Of a DNA stretch of 64,000 nt, positions 32,320 to 42,743 are shown piece by piece. The stretch comes from Sthenelais limicola (Eukaryota; Annelida; Polychaeta; Phyllodocida; Sigalionidae). The notes beneath the pieces are model-generated. The model had not been told where the DNA came from. It searched no databases and was given only the letters and a program-made list of their open reading frames with translations. The first letter of the stretch is position 1, and every line of letters starts with the position of its first letter. Both the position numbers and the translations under genes were made by a program. The stretch covers positions 20,193,067 through 20,257,066 of the forward strand of contig OW804094.1 of NCBI GenBank assembly GCA_942159475.1. Direction: 5' to 3'.

Positions 32320-35300
32320 ATGAATACGAATGAAGAAAACAAGAAAAGCATCTGCCGGAGTTGTGCGCAATATTTTGATTCGAGGGAAGCTGTTCAAACC
32401 CACCAGAAATCATGTGAAAAGTACTTAGCTAATAAAACCTGCAAATACTGTAAAGCTGTCTATACAAGACCTAATAATTTGCGAAATCATGAGAGCAAGT
32501 GCACAAATTTAATTTGTCCCCACTGTAAAGAAAAATTTGATACAAAAGATATGCGCGACAACCATATCCAATCATGTTTACTTAACAAAAAGAACACCGG
32601 ACACAAACAAGATCATAATCGGTCTGATTTGCCGCTAGTAAATGAATCATCTGCTGGCGCACAGGCTGCCTCCAGCTTATCTGAAAATACTAAAAAGCGC
32701 ACACAATCCCCTAATCCACTCAGTTGTCACGATTGTGATCAACAATTCTATAGCTGGAATGCGTTATATTTTCACAGGCGAGAAAACCACTCGACCTTAG
32801 GTGTTGGAGGGAATAATGAAACACTCCACCAGAGACCATTTCCCCCTGAATCGGCTCCTTGGATGGGTGAGGATGGCAATATTGCTCACCCTGAGCTAAT
32901 GCGAGTTTATGAAGAAAATATACGTCTTATTCTTGGGGGTCATATTCCAGGGAGGGTTAGAGGTGTATATAACTTTCCTTTAAATGATATCAACGACTCA
33001 AATCAAATAGGCTCGTTTTTAACAGAAGTTTATGAGCAGGAAAACAACATGTTTCGATTTAATGCATCCCTGGGGTTTATACTCAGACATAGAGAAACAC
33101 AGGAGTTGCGCTACTTTACCCCATTTTTGAACAACACAGTGTATGATTTTCCACAAACTCTGTCAAACTCAAACAATCTTATGAAAATAGTCGCCGACCT
33201 TAATTCAAAGGACTACTATACGCAAGCTAAAATGCAAAGGCCGAACACAAAGTGGGAAGTTGTATATATTTCAAATATCAGCTTTTTTGTGTACAGATCT
33301 AACTTTTTGATAGGATCACCAAGAGAAATTGTGTTTCCTGCACACCTTTACAACAAATCTTCATTGCGTTTGCTGCACAAAAACTCCAACCATAAGTTAT
33401 ATGCAGATAATTTGTGCATATTTCGCTGTTTGGCTTCACATAAGTCAAATCACAGTGACGATATAAGCAAACGGACAGTACATAATTTATATAACACGTT
33501 TAATGAATTTAACAACAACACACTTCCAGAAAACCCTTATGAATTTGAAGGTGTGACGCTAGATCAAATTCCGATGTTTCAGGAGTGTTTTGACATAGGT
33601 GTTTATGTACTTTCCCTACAGGAGGATGATTCCTGTTTTACATTACACAAACCCATTGAAGAACACGAATCCTATATGCATGTTAACCTGTATAAAACCC
33701 ATTTTAGTATTATTACAAATATTGAGGCGTTTGCAAGCAAATTTTCATGCTTTTTGTGCCAAAAAACGTTTACGCGAAGGGATAAAATGAATGTACACAC
33801 CGCTAAATGTTATAATAAAACAAAACTCGTTTTTCCAGGTGATGTATATTCACCACCATTAAACATATTTCAGGAGTTGGAAGATGCTGGAGTGCATGTT
33901 CCAGAAAGATTGCGCACATTCGAATCATTTGCAGTTTATGATTTTGAAGCAATTTTGCAAAATATTGAAAACTCCAATGCAGACACTGCAAACCTTAATT
34001 GGAAAAGCGAACATATGCCTATTTCTGTCAGCATTTGTTCTAATGTGGATGGGTATGAAGAACCTAAATGTTTTGTTAATGAAAATGGAGATCAACTTTT
34101 GGCTGGTATGGTCTCATACCTTTCAGAACTTTCCAGTAGATCATATGACATAGCTCGAGAGAAGTGGAAGGATTCTTTTGCATTACTTGAGACGAAAATA
34201 CACGCTATTAATGAGATTATTGCTCACGACGCTGACATTGCGAATGAGCAAGTTGATAAAAATAGAAAAACTCACGAAGAAAAAATGCTTAAGTACTTAT
34301 CAACCCTCAACTCAAAATTTGATATGTACTGTTCGCGTCTACCCGTATTGGGGTTTAACTCTTCAAGATACGATCTAAATTTGGTGAAGAAACACTTGCT
34401 TACTAAGCTTGGCTTATGCCAAAATTCTCGGAAAAAAAGAAAGAACGATTCTAGAACAGTGCAGACGAGAAAACGTTTGAGACGAAACGATGAACAATGC
34501 GAATTTTTATATGAAGTTTCAGAAGATAAAGATTGTTTGAGTGAAGACGAATTAGACCACAGCGAAAATGAAGAGTTTTGTGAAGAAGATGAAGTAAACA
34601 ATGTTATAGGAGGGGGACATGACGACCCTTTTGATTCATCGAACAAGGAACACACGTCTCACTCTTCATATGTTATTAAAAAAGGAAATTCATACACTAG
34701 CATTTGTACAAAACAGTTTAGATTTTTGGATCTTATGAATTTCCTTGCTCCATGCACGTCCTACTCTAACTTTCTAAAAGGGTATGGGATACAGGAGGAA
34801 AAAGGTTACTTTCCGTACGAGTATTTAGACTCAGCGCATAAACTAAATGATGAACAACTTCCTTCATACAATTCTTTCTATTCCTCCTTAAAGAAAGTAA
34901 ATGTGTTAAATGAAGAGTATGAACAGTGGGAGAAGACAGGGAAAAAGTCACAAAAACCCCAAACAGGTGAACAAAAATATTTTGGTTTGATAAATTTGTG
35001 GGAGGAAAAAGGAATGAAATCCCTTCGCGACTACTTAGCTCATTATAATAATTTGGATGTGGGACCTTTTGTTCAGGGGGTGAAAAAACTTCAATCTTTC
35101 TATTTTGAAAAGGGTATTGACGTATTTAAAACTGCTATTAGCGTACCCGGAATAGCTAGACAGCTTATGTTTTCAGCGTCTACAAAAGAGAATATTTTCT
35201 TTGCAAACTTTCCTTATAAAGATGCTGATTTATACCACTCCATCAGCAAAAACATTGTTGGAGGCCCCTCGATAGTATTTTGCCGTCACCACAAAAAAGA

Positions 35301-37715
35301 TCACACTTTCATCAGAGGAAATAAAGAGAAAGTGTGTAAATCGATAGAGGGGGTTGATGCAAATTCATTATACTTAAACGCTCTTGCAGAAGACTTGCCC
35401 TGTTTTAACTACATTAGACGAGAAAAAACAAACAATTTTTACCCATCCCCAAACTGGAAAAACTTGAGCATGTATTACTGGTTGGAGTGGACAGCTTTTA
35501 CTTCAAAATGCGACATCCTGCACAAGTTGAACAGAGGACGAGAGGTTTTTGTAGGGCCATACAAATTGGACGGTTTCGATCCAAAATCAAGAACTGCATT
35601 CGAAGTAAGGAATTTATTTCACTTTAGTCGACAAAATATATATTAGCGTAAATATACTACTACTCTTATCAAATTATGTTACTGCACACACCCACTCACA
35701 CTATCTCATTTTGACATATTCTACCCATTGTTCTTTTGCAGTTTCATGGTTGCTGGTGGCATTACCACTCCACTTGCATGCCTCCAACATCTGACCCTGC
35801 TCTACTAAAGCGGCAAAAAGACACTAAGGAGAAAGAACAATTTATTCGCTCTCTTGGATTGAATTATGAATGCATATACGAGTGTGAGTTTAACTTGCTT
35901 TGCAAAACAAACGACGAGCTTATGTCGTTTATTGATAAGTCACAACCCAAATTCTACCGAGAGAACAAAAGCAGTGTGACTCAAGAACAAATATTATCTG
36001 CAGTATCTGCAGGAAATCTATATGGAATTTTAGAGGTGAGCATTAAAGTACCAACAACATGGTCTAAGGACCATCATAAAAACTCAAGTCCATACGAATA
36101 CTTCTCCGAATTTTCACCAATTTTCTGCACAACAGATGTACCGTTTTCTTGTATAGGAAAACACATGCAGCGCTATGTTTTTTCATCTAACATTTCAAAC
36201 CAACAACCTGAAACAAGACGACTTCTGGTTGGAGGGATGGAAGCTACAGAAATATTTTTATCTTCAGATCTTTTGAAATGGTATTTAAACCACGGACTTG
36301 TTGTTACAGACGTACATCAAGTCGTAGAGTTTACGCCTCGAAAATGTTTTAAATCGTTTAAGGATGAAGTGTGCAAAGCTAGAAGACAAGGTGATTTAAA
36401 CCCAGATTCGTCTGTTCTTGCAGACACGTCCAAACTTATTGGTAACAGCGGTTTTGGATCGCTAATTATGGATCGTTCTAAGCATGAAAACGTAGTATAT
36501 GCAGCTGATGAATACACAGCTCGATTCCACGTCAACAACCCCCAGTTCAAATCACTTGATGAGATAACACCACACTCATTTGAAATTCATATGGCCAAAA
36601 AACGAATCAAACTCGACCTGCCTATCCACTTAGCCTTTTGCCTACTACAAACAGCCAAGCTGAGAATGCTATCCTTCTACTATGATTTCCTTGTACCTTT
36701 TGTTGATAAATCAGATTATGAACTCTGTCAGATGGATACAGACAGTATTTATGTAGCGCTATCAAAGAACAGTCTTGAAGAGTGTGTAAAAGAAGACATG
36801 AAAGAACAGTATAATAATAGAGTGTATAACAGCTGTCAGCAGGAATATGCTTCTGACGAGAATACATGGTTTCCCAGAAAATGCTGTGAAACTGATTCTA
36901 ACTTCGATAAAAGGACGGTAGGGTTATTTAAAAAGGAAGCAAGCGGGAATGAAATGATATCTTTATGTTCAAAGTCATATTTTCTTGCAGGGGAAGAGGG
37001 GAACAAGATGAGCGCCAAAGGTGTTAATAAGGCGAGAGTTAACGATCCTTTCACATTGTTCCTGTCAACACTTGAAACACAAAAAAGCAACTCAGTTGTG
37101 AATAAAGGGTTTAGACATCGTTTAAACACTGTGTGTACATACGAGCAGAAAAAGGTTGGGTTTACTTATTTCTATTGTAAGAGAGAGGTGATGGAAGACG
37201 GAGTGAACACCCAACCTTTAAAATTAGTCTTATGTCCATACTCTCGAAACATATTTATCACACCCGGTCAGGACTGCAGTCTTCTGTTAAATGACAGGAG
37301 TGACTTACAAATGCACGGGCTCACATTTACTTCAATTGAACATTTATTTCAGTATGAAAAGGCTGTATTCCACAACAAAAGCAAAATCCAATACCACCTT
37401 TCAAATTCGATGGTGAGTAACTACTCCCTCGACAAAAAAGTAGATATTTGTGATATTTCTTTTGATTGGGTGCAAAAGCGCAATTCTGTAATGAAATCAA
37501 TTCTTATGTTGAAATGTAACACATACAAAACACGATTCCGCTCCATTGCATTATCGCTACAGGATAAAAAAATTATTGTAAGCGGTGTCAATCATAATAG
37601 ATACTGGACTTGTGGAATGAACTACCGCATAGCAAGAGCTGTGGATGAAAAGTTTCACCCTGGAATGAATATGCTAGGGCTGCTTTGGAGGGAAGTGTTA
37701 GCAGAAATTATTTAG
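32320..37715 (+). CDS. polB: Protein-primed DNA polymerase B with zinc fingers, OTU-like region and C-terminal NADAR domain (Polinton)
   Basis: Two exons (32320-35604 and 35742-37715) join in phase 0 across a 137-bp GT-AG intron, giving about 1750 residues. In order: three C2HC fingers (residues 12-92) and one more near 135; an OTU-protease-like block (ADNLCIFRCLASHK, about 360, with a later LYKTHFSII); another finger (about 475); the exonuclease start YDFEAIL (about 540); polymerase motif A (GVDANSLYLNAL, about 1010); motif B (KLIGNSGFGS, about 1325); motif C (MDTDSIYV, about 1425). The last 170 or so residues match the NADAR/YbiA family (TSIEHLFQYEKAVF; ILMLKCNTYKTRF; NRYWTCGMNY; HPGMNMLGLLW). 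It should replicate the element's linear DNA with a protein primer. No stops or frameshifts are seen. Confidence 0.92.
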
Positions 37716-37856
37716 GTTTAATAAAATGAGACATCGTTGATATTATGCATATGTTGAATAGACGAATGTAAAATAAAACGTATATGAACAACTTTTTTCT
37801 TATTCTGTGTCATTTCCACATACGAAGTTGGAGGGGAAGCATGCTTTTAGTACAAA

Positions 37857-38519
37857 ATGGAAATTGACATGCCTCCCACGTTCATCTGCCCAACAAGCAT
37901 TGCTTTAGTAGGGGTGTCTGGTTCGGGTAAGACTACGCTAGTCTTTGAGATTTTGGATAATATGGATAAGTTATTATCTGAAAAAACAGAGAAAGTGATG
38001 TATTGTTATGGTGCATGGCAGAAAAAGTTTGAAGAGAGGGAGGGGGGAATCATATCTTTTCATGAAGGTCTACCAACAGAAGAGACTGTGCGCGACTTTT
38101 CATCCAAGGAATATCACACACTTGTTGTGATTGATGATTTAATGTCAGAGTTGGTTAAGGATGAAGAAGCAGAAAAATTGTTTACAAGGACGTCTCACCA
38201 CTATAATGTTACAGTCATATACATGTTACAAAACGTGTTTGAACAAGGAAAGAAATCTCGCTCCATAAGCTTAAACACCCACTATTTTATACTAACTAAA
38301 AACACAAGAGACGTTAACCAAATAGCAACACTAGCGCGCCAAACAGGTCTAGGGAAAAGAATGATTGAGGCCTACAAAGACGCCGTCCTTTCTCGCAATT
38401 ATGGTTATCTTTTATTAGACGTCTCCCCTCACCACAAGATAACATCACCAGACACAAGTTTGAAAACAAACATATTTGGAGATGAGACCGTGGTGTACGT
38501 GCCGCTTCGAAACACTTGA
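37857..38519 (+). CDS. FtsK/HerA-type genome-packaging ATPase (Polinton)
   Basis: 220 residues from ATG at 37857. The Walker A motif GVSGSGKTTL is near residue 20, Walker B (LVVIDDLM) near 97, and a polar sensor segment (VIYMLQN) near 121, the compact arrangement of the A32-like packaging ATPases of Polintons, adintoviruses and related dsDNA viruses. The protein would drive DNA into the capsid. It lies directly downstream of polymerase B on the same strand and is intact. Confidence 0.92.
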   Translation: MEIDMPPTFICPTSIALVGVSGSGKTTLVFEILDNMDKLLSEKTEKVMYCYGAWQKKFEEREGGIISFHEGLPTEETVRDFSSKEYHTLVVIDDLMSELVKDEEAEKLFTRTSHHYNVTVIYMLQNVFEQGKKSRSISLNTHYFILTKNTRDVNQIATLARQTGLGKRMIEAYKDAVLSRNYGYLLLDVSPHHKITSPDTSLKTNIFGDETVVYVPLRNT

Positions 38520-38695
38520 ATGAAGGAGGTCTGGCTATTAATCCGCACTGACTGCTAGTGTCATACTCAAATATGGAAGGTGTGTGTGTGGTCAACGTGT
38601 GCCGTCGACCGATTCAAAACATACTTTATCTTCATAAATACCGTTTCACACCATCACTACTCATTTACAAGTGAGATGTCGGCTAGTACACAACT

Positions 38696-39013
38696 ATGTC
38701 TTCTCATTTAAAAGCGGAAAAACACTTTATCCACCTATTGTTAGAATCTCCCAGTCGACTTCAAGCAAAAGCTTTGCTATTTACTGCTACTCCAGCACAG
38801 GTTCGAGTGTTGTGTGAAATAGGGTTGAACATTAAACATATGACACCTCCTCCCAACTCTCAGACAAAGCTAAAAAGACATCAAGGATTGTTGGAAAAAC
38901 TATCGAAGCAGCGCCAGTGTAAGAAGAAGCAGTTGTGCCTCATTCAAAATAACTATTCTCCGCTCCTTTCGATATTAAGGATTTTCAAGGAAGAGATACA
39001 GAAAAAATTATGA
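38696..39013 (+). CDS. Small conserved-type Polinton protein, unknown function
   Basis: 105 residues. The first half is helical with 'ESPSRLQAKALLFTATPAQV' followed by 'LCEIGLNI', a pattern I associate with small proteins encoded near the ATPase and integrase in Polinton-like elements, although I cannot name a function. The second half is Lys/Gln-rich. It overlaps the next ORF by 4 bp (ATGA), so the pair may be translated from one mRNA or be separated by splicing that I cannot see. Confidence 0.6.
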   Translation: MSSHLKAEKHFIHLLLESPSRLQAKALLFTATPAQVRVLCEIGLNIKHMTPPPNSQTKLKRHQGLLEKLSKQRQCKKKQLCLIQNNYSPLLSILRIFKEEIQKKL

Positions 39014-39441
39014 AGTCAACTCGTAAAATGATATTAATCCCTATCGTAAAATACACCGAGCTTTTGGAAAAGTGCAAGAACATAGACAAAATCAAACAAA
39101 GCGAAAATCAATCCGGCGTTGGAAAAAGAGAAGGTTCGGTCGATTCAAATGAAAAAGCAGAGTCTGCTAATACAAAACCAACGTCTCAAATTGAATCAAA
39201 GTTTATAGCTCCTCCACCAGGAAAGTCAGACAATAACCCAATTTCAATCACTTCCCCTGCTGGTGAGGAAGAAAAAAAAGACCAAAAACAAAACACGCCG
39301 TTCATGTACACACCTCAAAAGAGCAGGAGGGTAACATCGCGTCGCAAGCCTTTACCTAAAATTAAAAAACAACAACCAACAATTAAAAAGAAACGGATTG
39401 TGAAAAACGAAGTTGAAAACTCTTGGAAGACGTTACGCTAA
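39010..39441 (+). CDS. Basic, low-complexity Polinton protein
   Basis: 143 residues beginning with a short hydrophobic-charged segment (MILIPIVKYTELLEKCK), then a Ser/Asn/Glu-rich linker, then a strongly basic C-terminus (KKQQPTIKKKRIVK). The composition suggests a DNA-associated virion core protein, but no domain is recognised. It ends 8 bp before the integrase ATG. Confidence 0.55.
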   Translation: MKSTRKMILIPIVKYTELLEKCKNIDKIKQSENQSGVGKREGSVDSNEKAESANTKPTSQIESKFIAPPPGKSDNNPISITSPAGEEEKKDQKQNTPFMYTPQKSRRVTSRRKPLPKIKKQQPTIKKKRIVKNEVENSWKTLR

Positions 39442-39448
39442 TGCAATA

Positions 39449-40554
39449 ATGACTAAACATAATGCTACAGCAAAATCAAAAGAAAAAAAGAAAAAAAATG
39501 TCAAAAGTGAGCAGAAATCATCTATTTCCTCATCAATAGCTCCTGAAAAAGCTGAACACTTGCATCAAATCTTTTACACAGGACCATCACAAGCGTTTTT
39601 AGGGAGTGTTAATGATGTGTATAAGGAAACAAATCGCAATAACCCAAATTTAAACATCTCCAAAAAAGAAATAAAAAAATGGCTCCTCACCCAAGACGCT
39701 TACACTTTATTTTCACCTAGAATATTAAATTTTGATAGGCCTCGCGTTGTCGTGTCTGAAAAGAATTACCAATATGATGGGGACTGCATCAATCTATCGT
39801 TTTACAGCAATAGTAACGACAAATATTCGTTCATTCTTCTCCTCACTGATGTGTTTACCCATTTCATATGGACAAGACCTTTGCGCGCTGTGACAGGGGT
39901 TGAAACGTCTGAAGCTTTGAAATCCATATTTAAGATACAATCGCCGAAGGTATTTCGCACAGATAAAGGGACTGAGTTTATCAACTCTAATTCAAAAGCG
40001 ATTTATTCATTATTTAAAGTCCATCATTTTTCATCCAATAATGATAAAAAAGCAAACTATGCCGAAAGAGCTATAAAGACGATACGAATGCGCTTACAGA
40101 GATACATGAAATTTAAAAACACATTTAGATGGATTGATATATTAGACGAAGTGACATTGTCTGTAAACACGAGTGTGAACAGATCTATTGGAATGACTCC
40201 GACAGAAGCGCTTTCCGCTGACAGAGCACTTCTTTGGAAGAGACAGTACTTGGAAAATGAAAGACCGTACCTTTGGTCAAAGTCGGTCTATAAGTATGAT
40301 GTGAATGATAAGGTGCGACTTAGCTACAACCGCTCAGCCTTTCACAGATCATACGATGAAAACTACACTCGACAGCTGTATATAATTACAGATAGGCAAG
40401 TGTATCAACACACCCCTGTCTACTCCATTAAAAACTGGGCCAATGAACCGGTGGAAGGAGTCTTTTATGAGGAGGAATTGCAGCTTGTTATTGTTGATGA
40501 GAATACGGAATATGAAATAGAAAAAGTCGTTGCTCGTAGGGTGAATGAAGATGG
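39449..40554 (+). pseudogene. int: Polinton integrase, N-terminal part (interrupted by LTR element)
   Basis: I prefer the ATG at 39449. After a Lys/Ser-rich leader come the Polinton-type N-terminal region (GSVNDVYKETNRNNP, IKKWLLTQDAYTL) and the retroviral-type catalytic core. Its Asp is in the CINLSF strand region, the second Asp in FRTDKGTEF, and the Glu in NYAERAIKTIR. An SH3-like C-terminal region follows. The frame then enters a chromodomain start (EYEIEKVVARR) and is cut at 40554 by an LTR retroelement. The remaining coding sequence is at 53509-53935. Intact, it would integrate the Polinton genome into host DNA; here it is disrupted. Confidence 0.9.
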
Positions 40555-40790
40555 TGTTATGTTATAGGGAGCGATGGAATAAGAAGGTCCGTTCACAGCA
40601 ATGACTATTATAAGAGTGTTTATTAGACTGCGTTGGTGGGTGACGCGGGGGTCACCCACGTGACTGGGCACGCAGGCCTGTCACTAGGTGAGAGGGGGGT
40701 TACTACCCAATACATACATACATGTCGATAATACAAGAGTAATATATAATAAAGGCATAAAATAAAGTAGTAGTAAACCTATACATAGCA
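40555..40790 (-). repeat. 3' LTR (left on + strand), 236 bp
   Basis: Begins TGTTATGTTATAGGG and ends TACATAGCA on the plus strand, so it reads TGCTATG...AACA on the coding strand. It contains AATAAA on the minus strand (TCTAATAAACACTC) and a perfect 7-bp inverted repeat (GGGTGAC-GCGGGG-GTCACCC). It is the same as 53269-53504. Confidence 0.95.
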
Positions 40791-42743
40791 TAGCTCCCTC
40801 CTCTCTTTCCAGATCAAACATTAGTTTGATCTAGAAGGCAGTTAATAAAGAACATAATATTTTATTTTATAAATCATAAGAAATGTTAACGCTGGTACAG
40901 TTTGCGTTACCAAACTGCGCGGCGGTAACCGATCGGGCTCGCTGGTCTACAGCGACTCACGCGCGACTCCAGGATCTGGGTCACGTGACTAAAATATATC
41001 TAAACGTCTAATCTATATAAATCTTTAGGCACGCGCTACTGCGCGAGTAACCTAAAACCTCAAAAACGAATAGGATATGAGAAATCAATCGAGCGTTGAT
41101 TTTCAGGTACAAATGGCGTAATACACATCCATACGTGGGTAAAAACATATCACAAAATATCAATTTGAACGGTTGAGACCTTGATACGCCTCCCCAAATT
41201 TTCGCAAATGGGCCTAAAGAAGGTTTTAATCAAAGAAAATTCAAAAATAGAGGACGATACCGTCAAAATACAATTGTTCAAACCAAAAAAAAAAATATGA
41301 AAACTAAGACTTCATGGCCGAAACATGGCAATAGCTGCGCTTTTTCGAACATGAACACATAAGAAAACGGTTTTAACATGCAAAACCTCAGTAGTACGGT
41401 GCAAACAAATGAAAATCTAGGCAATAAAAAATCTCTATGCTAAATTGCCAATAGGGCGGTCCAAACAGTGAAACTAGATGGCGCCACCGGCTAAAAGTTT
41501 TTGTACCGTACACCTACAAAAATATAAATAGTGGCGAACTGCGCAGTTAACACAGAAGACACTGCGACGCCGGACGGTAAACATCGCGTCACGACCTTAT
41601 GGAAAGAGTATTGTTATACGACAAAAACCAACCTCAAGCTTCAGCTCACTGTATCGGAGAAGAGTGTTTGTTATATCTTACTGCCAGAACTACAACCCGT
41701 GATTTGGAATAAGAGTCCCTGCTATATTCACCCTGATCCCTAATCCCTAGATACAGGCTAAGTCCTCCGCCTTAAATTGGTTGTTACTCTTTTCACAAAA
41801 ATAAAACACATACACCGTTCGCACACCAAACAACATAAATCCAAATATAACTTTAACCATCCCTTCGGCACAGTACAGTGCCTAGGCGGCAAGGTAGGTT
41901 TTTCCCTTCTCTCGCCATCTGGCGTTAAAGAGAAAAAATATAAACTACAACTACGTGGTTCCCGCCGCTGCCACTCTACGGCGACACCGGCTTCCGGGAA
42001 CTGATCACACGTGGACTGGAGCTGTCACACGCTACAAATGGACGTTTATCCAGGTAGGAACATATTTTATACAGTTCAAAAGTCAAAGTAATACACAATA
42101 TATACAAGCGAGAAAGGTAAACTTAAATACTTAGTACTTAAATACTTAGTAATTATATGGTCCTCCGTATGACGACTAAAAAATACTGGCTATCGCCGGG
42201 TTGACGCCATTTTGAAAAAATTACTAAGAGTTCGTAAGATTAAATTTGTTGTTTGCTCGAAAAGTTCCTAGAGTTAAGTTATGTGTTAGGGATCCCGACG
42301 ACTTCACAAGGCATACTGAGGCAGCTCCAGCGGCAAGGTGGGCGCGTCTGGCTTCAGCTCGTCGTCCGAGAGGGTAACCCTAATGACGAAACACAGGAGG
42401 AAAACATAGGTTGGTCACTACTTCCAAGAAATGGTGAGTAACAGTTTGTTTCATTTTTTATACATAACTGATTAACAGTTTTTAAGGGAAATCCCAATAT
42501 TATGAATTGTCAGCAAGGAGTCAGCGGTAATAATAGTTACAAAATAATTCGACATGAATTGACATAATGTAAAAATTCAAACACGCGGATGGCTCGGATT
42601 TTAGTAAAAGAAAAATCCTTTTCTAAATTATATTGTAAGAGACAGGAGTAATTGTTAGTACATAGCGTCGAGAAGTAGACTAAAGTTTGAGAGGATAGAT
42701 CACTAAACACTAAAAGGGCTTGTAAAAACAATAACAAAATAAC
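40791..42743. other. Retroelement 3' non-coding region with polypurine tract
   Basis: Directly next to the LTR the minus strand is purine-rich (GGAAAGAGAGGAGGGAG at 40793-40809), a good polypurine tract for plus-strand priming. The remaining 1.9 kb has no long ORF on the retroelement's coding strand. The plus-strand ORFs (41531-41743, 41777-42004, 42253-42441) lack family features. It is longer than usual for a 3' leader and unexplained. Confidence 0.6.
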
